Below, in pieces: positions 23,970-34,033 of a stretch of 64,000 nucleotides of DNA. Every line of letters begins with the position of its first letter. Positions within the stretch are counted from its first letter, which is position 1. A program made the position numbers and the translations under genes. Origin of the DNA: Morella rubra (lineage: Eukaryota; Streptophyta; Magnoliopsida; Fagales; Myricaceae); NCBI GenBank assembly GCA_003952965.2, contig CM025849.1, positions 19,208,843-19,272,842 on the forward strand, written 5' to 3'. The notes beneath the pieces were generated by a model. The model did no database searches and had not been told where the DNA came from. It saw only the letters and a list, made by a program, of their open reading frames with translations.

Positions 23970-26018
23970 GGCTAAATTACCCCATCAGTCTCTAGGGTAT
24001 AAACAATTCTCAGATTGGTCCCTAGGGTAATTTTTCTCCTACAGAGACCCCTGGGGTTTGGAACGTTTCCCATATTGATCCTCCGTCAGATAACATAACG
24101 GATTTTGCCTACGTGGCTGACGGCAAACACGTCACAACCACTTAAACAGTAACACATGTCAATTTTTGCTACCTCAGTTTAAAATAAAAATTTAACAAAT
24201 AAAATATGTACAACATGTAAATGGTGACTCAATTGCCCACCAAAGAATAAGCCCATTTTCGTCCTTTCACGTTAACCAACGTATCTCTCTCGAATGTGTT
24301 AACCCATTTTTTCAGCGAACCCAAAATCTCCAATTTTCCAGCCCTAGTTTTCAAACCCGAAAAAACCTATTTTGGCGACGATCTGTGTGTGAGCTTAGTG
24401 TGGGTAGCATTTGATACATTTAGGCGAACGTTCTCAACGATTTGTGCGTGAACCCATTTTCGTGACCACTGATCTGTCAAAGTGTGGTGGAAGCTTTTGA
24501 TATGCGACAAAGGTAATAAGCTATAGTCATTCCTTTTGTCTTTTTATTCTCAACGTTATGAACTATGTGGAAGATTCTTCCATTATTCGGTTTGTTTATT
24601 TAAAGTGGACAGCAGTTTGTTTAACGTGGACAACAATATATTTCATTTTTGTTTTCTTTGTCTTTGTCTTCATCTTCTTCTCCATGATCTTCATCTTCCT
24701 CACCATACTAGCAATGACATCTTCACCATGTGCATAAGGAGGGGGGTCAATCTATTCAAAATAGTTACAGGCCAAATGCCTCTACACATTGAAGAAAAAA
24801 CTGGTAGTTAGAGTTCAAGAACAAAAGTTCCTGCCAAGTGTTCTTATAGCTTTTGCCCCCATTCCCTAAATCAGTTTTTTCCATAAATTTCTGGAGAACT
24901 AAGAGAACAATACGAACTGAGTAAAGATTTCATTTGCACTTGGTACAATAACAACCCGAGCCACATTGTATGAATGAGAAACTAACCTGTCTAAGAGGGT
25001 TTTATGATGTTTGCCTATTAAGACCCAGTTATTCAAACCAATCAAGAAAAATGAATTATCCAATGTGTACAAATCTGTCGTTTAACGCGTTAGTTCACAG
25101 ACAGTATATAAGGACCCCTGTATAGACATCTTTTCTCAAGGTGAATACAATACAGAGTATAATAGCTGAGAACAGAAATATTCATAAAAAAAATAGCTGA
25201 GAACAGAAATCATCTCTTGCTTGAAATCTTTTCCCTGCCATGAATCTATCCACTTATTATAGCTGAGAAGTTTGTAGCTCTAAAAGGAAGAGAGAAAGAG
25301 TGAGAAGATATAAATTAGTTGAATGCCCATTATTGCACGCAGTCAAAGTAAACTGGAAGAAATATCAAAACCGAAGAATGAGAACCAAACTAACCAAATT
25401 AGTTGAATATCGAAAGCAGCAGAGGAATCTCCTGCCTGGATTCCCCTCAGTCTTGCTCGTCCTCATCCATGCCTTCAGCCTATAGAAGCACACACGGGAG
25501 TCGCCGTGAACCTCTAGCTCCACTGATGCCACTCCACCATTGCTACCATCGCTCGTAGAGGAAGAGGATGCTGCTCTCCTGGACATCGTGAGATAATGTG
25601 GCACGACTTGAGGGGGGAATCAATACGAAATCAGAGAGGGATTGGGAGGATTTAGGGTTCTTGCGGTGGGAGATGTTTAGAAGAAATTTGGGGATTTTAA
25701 TTTTGAATGTGAAGGGCTTAGGGATTTAACTAACTTAGGGGACACGTGGGTTATTTTATCCACATCGAAAGCCATGTTGGCTGTGGGACCCACACTTTCA
25801 ATTTGTGTCAAATGAGGTGGCAAAAATGACATGTGTCGCTGCTTAAGTGGTTGTGACGTGTTTGCCGTCAGCCACATAGGCAAAATCTGTTATGTTATCT
25901 AACGGAGGATCAATATGGGAAATGTTCCAAACCTCAGAGGTGTCTGTAGGAGAAAAATTACCCTAAGGACCAATTTGGGAATTGTTTATACCCCAGGGAC
26001 TGACGGGGTAATTTGGCC
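23970..26018. mobile_element. Non-autonomous MULE with 220-bp TIRs carrying a GRF zinc-finger ORF
   Basis: The ends are GGCTAAATTACCCCATCAG (23970) and the inverse of GGCCAAATTACCCCGTCAG (to 26018). They are flanked by 9-bp duplications with one mismatch, CTTCTTTAA (23961-23969) and CTTTTTTAA (26019-26027). Inverted similarity extends about 220 bp inward, including the GGATTTTGCCTACGTGGC and GACGGCAAACACGTCAC stretches. There is no transposase. A GRF-type zinc-finger exon lies on the minus strand, making the element Pack-MULE-like. Confidence 0.85.
25365..25604 (-). CDS. GRF-type zinc-finger protein fragment inside MULE
   Basis: The minus-strand frame has a serine-rich N-terminus (MSRRAASSSSTSDGSNGG) followed by RVCFYRLKAWMRTSKTEGNP and GRRFLCC. 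The TSKT.NPGRRF core is diagnostic of the GRF zinc finger, usually C-x-C-G ... NPGRRF-x-x-C. Here the first C-x-C-G reads C-F-Y-R, so the metal site looks degenerate. Short GRF proteins are abundant in plant genomes, often associated with transposons. A downstream acidic stretch on the same strand (about 24650-24720) could be a second exon. Function is unknown, and it is probably a captured or decayed copy. Confidence 0.6.
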   Translation of the reverse strand: MPHYLTMSRRAASSSSTSDGSNGGVASVELEVHGDSRVCFYRLKAWMRTSKTEGNPGRRFLCCFRYSTNLVSLVLILRF

Positions 26019-26032
26019 CTTTTTTAATTTTA

Positions 26033-26850
26033 CTTTTCAACAAATTTCATTACTTGTTTATTTAAAAGTTTGATTAAATCTTCACTCTCCTTAGTTCTTT
26101 GTATCTTCTCTAATGTTTCTGTCTAGCTAATCCCCTCTCTTTCTCCCCAATAACTTATGTATGGCTTCTGGTTTTTTAAGCCATTGCAAAAACACTGGGT
26201 CTTTTATTTTATTTTATTTTTAAAATCGAAATGGAGGGTATATTTGACTCGTGCGATTTGGTTGAAAAATTAAAGAGTGTTTTTTAATTATCAAAAAAAT
26301 TCTCCCCAATAACTCGTGCTACTCCGGTTTTTTCGTCCCTTATAGCAACCATGGCTTTATTTGGTTAAGATATTCAAGATGTTTTTTTTATTTGAAAACT
26401 TGTTAATGTTTCAAACTAAACCAAACATAGTTTCCCATCAAGTTCAAATATTCTCTAATCTTACATTTTGACAAATTCCATTGCTTTTTCATGAGAAAGT
26501 TTGATGAAATCTTCGTTATCCTTACTTCTTAACAAACTCAAATAAAAATATTTTTATTCTAATTTCTGCTACCTTAACTCTGTCTCTCTATCTTTCTGCT
26601 CTCTTAAGTTTCTGTCTATCTCTCTTTCTCTCTCAAATAGCTTGTGTAGGCTTCTGGTTTTTTCAACCATTGCAGAAACTTTGGCTTTTTAGCTTTTTTT
26701 TTTTTAAAAAAATCGAAAAGGGATATATTTGACTCGCGCGACAGGCAGAAAAATTAAAGAGTGTTTTTTAATGATCAAAAACTTCTCCCCAGTAACTTGT
26801 GTGACTCCGATTTTTTCATCCGTTATAGCAACCATATGTCTTTATTAGAA
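26033..26850 (+). repeat. Diverged direct duplication (~0.4 kb units)
   Basis: Blocks in 26033-26355 recur in the same order in 26453-26845: CAAATTTCATTAC or CAAATTCCATTGC, GGCTTCTGGTTTTTTAAGCC or GGCTTCTGGTTTTTTCAACC, AAAAATTAAAGAGTGTTTTT, TCTCCCCAATAACTCGTG or TCTCCCCAGTAACTTGTG, and TTATAGCAACCAT. No coding capacity is seen. Confidence 0.75.
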
Positions 26851-27263
26851 CCAACAATAAAGAAATCTAAAACACAGTTATCACAAAACCAAACAAAGTT
26901 TAAAAATGAAATGCATAGCAATTTTAAAATGTCAAGCAAACAACACTTAACACACAGCAATTTATATAATATCTCAGCACAATCTCATATGAATAGACTA
27001 AGAACTGAAATAATAAAAAAATAATAACACGTGAATCTTGAATGCCCATGTTCTCCATTGACTAATGATTTTCAACAAAACCAAGCAAACTAAGCAAGAT
27101 AATAATATTATCAACTAATCTTACATAGTAGAGACAAGTATTGAAGAAATACATGAAACATTTCAAGAAATTCAACAAATTTTTGAAAAGGGAAAATTTT
27201 TATAAACCACAGATTTTGAAAAACTTCTTATAAAATGTTTTAATGATGAAAAAAATGATAGTA
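26851..27263. other. AT-rich intergenic DNA, no gene
   Basis: Nothing recognisable lies between the duplicated block and the LINE target repeat. Confidence 0.4.
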
Positions 27264-27334
27264 TATTCTTCTGGTCACGCCTGCCTCCTTCATTCAATGT
27301 CACAAAAGATAATTGGCAAATTAAAGCGTCCTCC
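27264..27334 (+). repeat. Left half of the LINE target repeat, ending in the TSD
   Basis: The sequence CACAAAAGATAATTGGCAAA followed by TTAAAGCGTCCTCC matches an uninterrupted relative at 55826-55935. The last 12 bases (27323-27334, AAAGCGTCCTCC) are the 5' copy of the LINE target-site duplication; the 3' copy is at 53562-53573. Confidence 0.85.
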
Positions 27335-27689
27335 TTTTGACGAGATAACTAATCTTCGTACCTACAGTGCTGAGTCCGCTCTCGTTTCATAGAGCTCTCT
27401 GGAGTTTCCTCCTTTCCATCACTTTGTGACCTCTTGCTTCCTGCTTTCCGACCTTCATCGTTCTCATCTTTATTCTCTTCCGTCACCTGTTTCTTTTGCC
27501 AGGATTCTCTCATCTCTGTTCAGTGATCAATCCTTCTCTTCTAGTCTTCCTTCTATTCTCTTCTTGTCCCTCTCATTCCAACTCTGTTGGTTTGCTTCCC
27601 CTCTCTCTCTCTCTCTCTCTCGCCATCCCCCCTCCTCCCTTCTTGGCTCTTTTATCCTTTCAACTATCATTCTTGTTTTGTGTTCCAGT

Positions 27690-28035
27690 ATGCAACCGAA
27701 TCAGCACGACATAGATGAGCTTGCATCCAGAACTAAAGCGTTGGGCTGGGCGGGTCCTCCCCCTGTTCCAGAGGAAGAAGCTGAAGATGCAGTCCTAGCA
27801 GCTAGTAGGATCCTAGTAGGGAAGCTTTTGACCACTAAGACTCTCAATAAAACTGAAGTTCGTGAAGCGATATTCAAGTCGTGGAGTTTTGTCCATAACC
27901 TGGAGATCGAGGAGGGTACGGGTGACACTTTTATTTTCTCCTTCCCAAATGCTTATTAGACAACGGATATTAGATCAATGCCCGTGGAACATCAAGGGAG
28001 CAATGCTCGTATTAAAGCCTTGGGATGTTGGAAAG
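27690..28035 (+). pseudogene. LINE ORF1, 5' segment
   Basis: ORF1 begins with ATG at 27690 (MQPNQHDIDELASRTKALGW). After a one-base frameshift near 27945 it continues with RILDQCPWNIKGAMLVLKPW, the DUF4283-type RNA-binding-like domain of plant L1 ORF1 proteins. The segment ends at DVGK, exactly at the TSD of the inserted MULE. The frame resumes at 33853. Confidence 0.8.
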
Positions 28036-29298
28036 GGGTTCGGATTCAGTCCAGACTGTACGGTCTAGACACATCTAGACCCGCGGTCTGGATTAAATCC
28101 TACGAAATGAACGACAGAGAGGCCTCTACGTCATTTAATGAGGCCTCTCTGTCTTTGGCTCGGCTTGACTCTTTCCTGAGTTAGCCAGCGCGCGTTCAGT
28201 ACTTTTTTTTGTCTCCACATCTGTACCAGTCATACCACTATAATTTACATGCGACCACACCTCAGACTGCTGTGGCGCAAACACGCATTTTCATCCATTT
28301 TATTCCCAAATCTCCCATTTCAAATCTCATTTCGAAAACTAATTTCCGCGGGATATGCTCAAATTTGGGCCTTTTGTGTTCTTTTCCAAACATTTGCGCC
28401 GTTGAATTTTAGCAACTGTTAGGGCAAATCACTTCTATCTCTTCTCTCTTTCTCACAGCCGTCTAACATTTGCTCCATTTTTCTCTCTCACTTGCAGCCG
28501 ACCACTTCAGCGTAGCCTCTCCATGGTGAAGTTGAAGCGTTGCCAGAGAGTGTGCTTGAGGGGACGGACGAGCATTGTCTTGTCGATGAGGAAGCTTGTT
28601 GCCCAAGTTGAAGCTGCCAAAAGGGACTAGAGAAGAGAGCTGCATGTCGCCGGCGGAGTAAGGTTGGTTAGGGCTTTCAGGAGAGGCTTGTAGTGTGTCT
28701 ATTCTGTTTTTTTTTTTTTTCCGCTACTGATGTTATTCTGAATTGACACTGATTAGTTGTTTTTCGGCGTTGAATTTTTTTTCCATTTTAGTTGTCAAAT
28801 TTTTTTGAGGTGATTTGTGTGAGTAATTTGTGATTTTTCACATATTTCCACAATTAATTTATGATTTTCTAAAATAATGACTACGAGTTCTTTTCCCTTC
28901 ACTTGCCTGTTAATTAGGTTCTTTTAATTTCTACTTTAGATATTCGGGTCTTCGGTAGTGGAGTTGAAGTAACACACTCCAAGAGATTTGCCCTTTCGCT
29001 ACAATTTATCAGCAACGAAATTAATTTCGTAGCTAAAACTATGCTTTTTGCAACATAAATATTGTTTCGTCGCTATAGACTTAATTAGCGACAATTTTAT
29101 CAGCGACTACTCAATTTTGTCGCTAAAGGACAATTTTAGCGACTACTTAATTTTGTCGCTAAAGACAATTTTAGCGACTACTTTATCAACGACTATTCAA
29201 TTTTGTCGCTAAAAATACTTCTTTTGCGACAAATATATTATTTGTCGAGCCAAAAGTGTTATCGTGACAAAACAATTGTGTCGCTAAAATAGGTCTCG

Positions 29299-29498
29299 AC
29301 AGGGGCTGGAATTTCCAGCGCCGCGCACGCGACCTTGCGCGCGGGACGTGAGCGACAGGCGCTGGAATTTCCAGCGCCACGCGAACGACCTTGCGCGCGG
29401 GACGCACGCGCAGGGGCGCTGGAATTTCAGCGCCGCGTGCACGACCTTGTGCGCGGGACGCGCGCGCAGGGGTGCTGGAATTTCCAGCCCCCGCGTGC
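29299..29498. repeat. GC-rich minisatellite of GGAATTTCC palindromes (array 1)
   Basis: There are four units of about 57 bp, each centred on a GCTGGAATTTCCAGC palindrome (about 29304, 29360, 29417, 29474; the third has lost a T) and separated by spacers with GACCTTGCGCGCGGGACG. It is strikingly GC-rich against an AT-rich element. Confidence 0.9.
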
Positions 29499-29577
29499 TA
29501 TATCTTTAAGTCGCGCACAGCGTGCGCGACTTAAAGATATAAATCATTCAAGGCCGCACTCCTTGAATGATTTATAT
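29499..29577. repeat. Two adjacent perfect hairpins
   Basis: Hairpin 1 has 20-bp arms, 29499-29518 and 29522-29541, with a 3-nt loop. Hairpin 2 has 17-bp arms, 29537-29553 and 29561-29577, with a 7-nt loop. The stems overlap by 5 bp, so the two folds compete at the junction. Confidence 0.95.
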
Positions 29578-29604
29578 ATTATTAATTAAATAATATTATT
29601 TTTT

Positions 29605-29795
29605 ATTTTTTATAGTTATTATGATATTAAAAAATTAAAACATATAATTCAAAAAATACGTAGAAAATGGTTTCATATTTTATCCATTTTTATAATTTTT
29701 TATATTATGAAACTATTTTCTACTTATTTTTTGAATATTATTTTTCTGATTTTTTATAAAATTATTTTTTAATATCATAATAACTATAAATTAAA
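29605..29795. repeat. Long AT-rich inverted repeat
   Basis: TATAGTTATTATGATATTAA near 29609 is repeated in inverse near 29775, and TAGAAAATGGTTTCATA near 29661 in inverse near 29707. The arms are roughly 75-90 bp with small gaps and mismatches. Transcription through this block would give a long hairpin. Confidence 0.8.
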
Positions 29796-31844
29796 AGATA
29801 CTATAGAAAGGTATTTTCGTTGGTTTGTCAAGTAATAATTAATTGATGTTTCTTCATCAAGCTTCCAGATATTCCATTTACTTTGACGGCTGAGATATCT
29901 TCTCACCTCACATTTGATCTCCACCGTTGCTAGTCATTTAAACCTAACGCCTCTCATCTTCATCACAGTACTCTTCTTCTTTTCTCTGTCTTGCACAGCG
30001 GCTATGACAACTGCACAATTCTTTCTTCTCCTCACACAGCTGCTGCGAAAACTACAAAAATCTTCATATATTCTCTTCGTTTTGTGATTTTTTCGATAGA
30101 TCTATCTACAAAATACAGCTAATACTATCTGAGATTTAACTTTTTTTTTTCTCACTCATTTTTTTTTCGCTTATGCAGGTGACCTGAAAAGCGAATCTGA
30201 ACCTTTTTTTCTCTCATGGATGAAAGCAATCGCCTTAAAAGCCTCTATTTCTCCCACCTAGTCGGCATCTAACTACATAAAAATATGCTCAGTAGGTTGT
30301 TCTTGTATTTATTCTTAATACTATTTGAGTCAGTTTGTCAGAATCTAGTTGTTTTTATTTCTTTTTCTGATTATTAATGATTTTTCTTTTGTAGTTTATG
30401 TATTGAATGGGACTGCACAATGTGTTTGAAGAAAGTTCGAGCTAAAAGGAAAAGGAATGAGAGGATTAATTTACGGGGGAAGAGACCACTTTCATTAGTG
30501 AAGATATTTGGAGAAAGTTTTCAGCGCACAATGTTCTTGCTTTTTCGCTTCTGTAAAGATCTGGTTTGTTAATATTTGCAGTCTTGTATTTTGTAAAGTA
30601 CTATGTATATCAAATTCAAATTTACCATGGTTTGTTAAACCTTAGTTTGTTTGCGAATTCAAATTCGAAGTTTACGTGGAACTTTAATCTGTTTGTGAAT
30701 TCAAATTCGAAGTGTATGTGGTTGTATCTAGACACCAGCGATCCAATCTATTTTAAAGGACCACACGCAGTTGCTACTAGAACAGTTCATCGACAGAAAA
30801 AAAATAGCAGCCACAAACGTCTTGCAACAACATAAAACCATGTCATTAAAATGCAGGACCTCTAATCATGGTCATTACCAACAGTTTAGGCTCATATATA
30901 CGACGAATTAAATTTGTTGTTCTAAACTTTCTGCGACAGAAATGAACCAAAGAGAGAGGTAACAGCGACAGAATGGGGTGCACTCTCGCGACTTCAGTAT
31001 TCGTTGCTATTACCAAGTAAAAAGCGACTTAGAGTAAAATATGTTGCTAGATACATGTAGTGACAACGTAAAAGCGACAGGACTCCGACGGTTTTATAAT
31101 TGTCACCTGTAAGTTGCAGCGACAATAAATCGAGTTTTAGCGACATCCACATAGCACCGTTATACACCGATTTTCTTATAGTGACACCTTTCCCACGGTA
31201 TGATTCTTTCTGGTGCTCGTGGATATCCTGATAGCTTGATTCTTTCACTCCAAGCAGTGCAAATTGGAACGCCAATTTTTGTACATTTTGTTATGCAAAA
31301 TAATGGAAATCTCCAAATCTTCTAAAACTTCACATCTTACCTTAATGATTCTTCTCTTTTTTCAGCTACTAGTGTTATTCTACGTCGGACTGATTAGTCT
31401 TTACATAATTTTACTTTCTCAGTTGTGTATGAAGTAATGTGTTATGTATTTGTTACGCTTTGCAGTCAATGTCCTACACATTATGCACCATCGTTGTGAA
31501 TTTGTGCATTAAGTTTGCACGCTTCTTTATTACTATTTCTGATGTACTATTTTTCCTTGAAATTGCAGGCAACGAAGACGAGGATGCAAATGAAGGGGAT
31601 TTTACTGAAGTATTTTATAATTGTGTTGTATTAAATATTTACCTTTTAGCAACTTGTAGAACAATTTTGTTATGAGCTATTAAATTTTGAACAATCTTTC
31701 ATGTATTTCAATAAAATACTTCTTCAATATAATCATCATTTATATTTTGTTCCAACTATACGTTTCTTTTGATGAGAATTCCGTAATCATTTTAACCTTT
31801 GGCAACTTTCGGCCTTCCACAGCGTGGCCCTTGCGTAAGGCCTC

Positions 31845-32475
31845 GAGCGTGCGGGGCTCTGGAAATTCCAGAGAGTCCTGAGCTCGAGGTCCTGGAATTT
31901 CCTTCACCGGAGAATTGAAGTTACCCTGCCCTAATCGGTTGGTCAGCCTGCCCTGATCGGTCATCAATGTTTTTGTTTTGGCCGTGCGTGCTCGGGTCGT
32001 GTTAGGAGCGCACTGGTCGGTCACTGGCGCCGCTCTTGCCCCTCATCTTCCCACTCGTGTTAGTCCAGGCCGTGGTCTTCACTGGGGATCCTGTCACTCG
32101 TGCTGCCCGTGCGCCAGTTTGGCAGCAAGGACGACCTGGAAACGCGCCCTGGAAATTCCAGGCATCCCATGTGCGAGGCCCTGGAAATTCTAGAGCGCCC
32201 CGAGCACTCGGCCCTGGAAATTGCAGGGCCTCGTGCTCAGGACGCCCTAGAATTTCCAGGTCATCATGAGCGCGAGGCCCTAGAATTTCAAAGGGCCTCG
32301 CCAGCGAGGAGCCCTAGATATTTCAGGGCGTCACGCGCGAGACGACTTGGAAATACACCAATTCCAAGGCCTCGCGCGCGGGACGCCCTAGAATTTCCAT
32401 CAATTTTATTTCCAGGTCGTCCCGATCGCGAGGCCCTGGAATTTCCAGGGCTCCCCGTTCGCGAGGCCTCTTGAA
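31845..32475. repeat. Minisatellite of CCTGGAATTTCCAGG-type palindromes (array 2)
   Basis: About a dozen units at roughly 32-bp spacing carry variants of CCTGGAAATTCCAGG with GC-rich spacers such as CCTCGCGCGCGGGACGCC (about 32362-32379). A gap occurs at about 31905-32135. Long open frames across it (for example 32100-32474) are a by-product of the repeat. It lies outside the CACTA but inside the MULE. Confidence 0.85.
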
Positions 32476-33420
32476 ATTCCAAGGCACCTCGAGCATGATG
32501 CCAAATATAAAAAAAATACAACTGTCATATATTAATGAATTGGAATTTTGTAAGTATTTTGTTTTGATATTCTCCTAACAATCGTTTTGTAACTCCACAA
32601 GGACATAAACATAAACAATAGACCAATTAGATATCAGTTAAACATGCCCTATAAACAACTGACATATATATACTTACACATAAACAACAAACGGAAACTA
32701 GACAGTGACATCAAAATTAGAAAGGGCCATACATCAACCTTCAAAGTTGAAAATTGGACTACTTTGAGCTCCTTGAATTCCAACACAACTTTATACTAAA
32801 AATGTCTAACAAAAAGAAGAACCATTTATATTATAGATCTGCTTTATCAAAAAAAAAAAATAGCAAGAATACAAACTATACATCAGTTCAAAAAATACAT
32901 GCTCTGCAATCGATGACCAAGAACTATCAGCTTTATCTTCATGTTCTGCAACCACATCTTTATGGATTGGTTCCTTGCTGCTTGAAATCTTGAGCCTTGC
33001 AACAACATATAGTTGGACAATCATATACCATCACAAACAAATATCAAAAATACAAGTAACTAACTACAAAACTAAGTGAGACGTAATATGGTGGAAAAAT
33101 ACATCAATGATCACATAGGGGGTTGGAAATATACATTAAGAAAGGAACAATATCCATTACCTTATAGATCTTGTGATAGAAAACTTCAAGCAACTAGCGA
33201 CCACACTATCTTCACCTTCCCCTTCCCTCAACCGATAAAAGTGTAGGAACTCTTGGGGACTTTCTTGACAAGAAGATCAGAACCTAACAGAAAACAAAAT
33301 AAAAAAAATGTTAGTAAATCAAGTAGAAAAGAGCCATAGAGAGACAAGAGAGAGAGAGAGACGAGAGAGAGAGGAGAACTAAGCAACCACACCTTGACCC
33401 ACTATGTGTGGTTTCTTCTG
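32476..33420. other. Right interior of the MULE, no gene recognised
   Basis: AT-rich sequence with short ORFs lacking any recognisable domain. A GA microsatellite lies at about 33343-33375. The right TIR begins at about 33500, with an internal repeat of GAGGGATTTCGAAATG. Confidence 0.45.
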
Positions 33421-33852
33421 CTCTTCAAACGAAAACTAAAAAAAAGGGGTGAGATTTGAGGGATTTCGAAATGGGAGGGATTTGAGGGATTTCGAAATGT
33501 GAGGGATTTAAGGAATTTTCAAATAGGTGGAAACTAAAATGTAGGGATTTGAGATTTCAAATGGGTGATTTAGGAGTAAAATGGCTGAAAACGCGTGTTT
33601 GCCCACAGTGGTTGGAGTTGTGGTCGCACCTAAGTTATAGTGGTCCGACTGGTACAGATGTGGAGACAAAAAAAGAGAGGTACTAAACGCGCGTTGGCTC
33701 GCTTAGCAAAGAGTCATGGGGAAGTCGAGCCGACAACAGAAAGGCCTCATTAAATGACGTGGAGGCCTCTCTGTCGTCCATTTCGTAGGATTTAATCCAG
33801 ATCGTGGGTCTGGATCTGTACGGTTTGGGCTGAATCCAAACCCGTTGGAAAG

Positions 33853-34028
33853 TCTCTTAGTGAGATCAGTTTTACTTAAGCCCCCAAATGGATACAAATA
33901 CATGGTCTTTCGTTGGGTAAAATGACCAGATTAATGGCTGTGGAATCAGCTAGCCGAGAGCGTGTTGTGCAAAATGCTGATTTTCGCTCTTGTTTACATG
34001 TGTGGGGTACCTCTCTTAGATGCCGAGT
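33853..34028 (+). pseudogene. LINE ORF1, second segment
   Basis: The frame continues directly from the MULE TSD: SLSEISF, one in-frame stop (TAA near 33877), then APKWIQIHGLSLGKMTRL and MAVESASRE. The WIQIHGL block is typical of the plant LINE ORF1 DUF4283 region. The segment ends at the 5' TSD of the solo LTR; the next codons lie after 36464. Confidence 0.8.
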
Positions 34029-34033
34029 GTTGG

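Larger units (their letters stand above)
28975..31183. mobile_element. CACTA (En/Spm) element nested in the MULE
   Basis: The ends are CACTCCAAGAGATTT (28975) and the inverse of CACTATAAGAAAATC (to 31183), flanked by the 3-bp duplication ACA (28972-28974 and 31184-31186). The subterminal regions carry many TTTTAGCGAC or GTCGCTAAA repeats in both orientations (29000-29290; 31065-31145), typical of plant CACTA elements. There is no transposase, so it is non-autonomous, 2,209 bp. The interior includes a GC-rich palindrome array, two perfect hairpins, a long AT inverted repeat and a 30-bp direct repeat with GAATTCAAATTCGAAG (30650-30722). Confidence 0.8.
28036..33843. mobile_element. MULE with ~330-bp TIRs inserted in LINE ORF1
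   Basis: The ends are GGGTTCGGATTCAG (28036) and the inverse of GGGTTTGGATTCAG (to 33843). They are flanked by a perfect 9-bp TSD, GTTGGAAAG, at 28027-28035 and 33844-33852. Inverted similarity runs through landmarks such as GGATTAAATCCTACGAAATG, GTCTCCACATCTGTACCAGT and AAACACGC. There is no transposase ORF. The interior holds a CACTA element, a palindrome array and gene-like scraps without recognisable domains (a 35-codon ORF from 28523; an acidic exon-like stretch near 31570). It is non-autonomous, possibly Pack-MULE-like. Confidence 0.9.

Noticed and set aside
29335..29589. Arginine-rich ORF in the CACTA
   Set aside because: A by-product of the GC-rich palindrome array.
32100..32474. 124-codon frame rich in ALEFP repeats
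   Set aside because: It is produced by the palindrome minisatellite; no stop codon occurs in the unit, and there is no domain.
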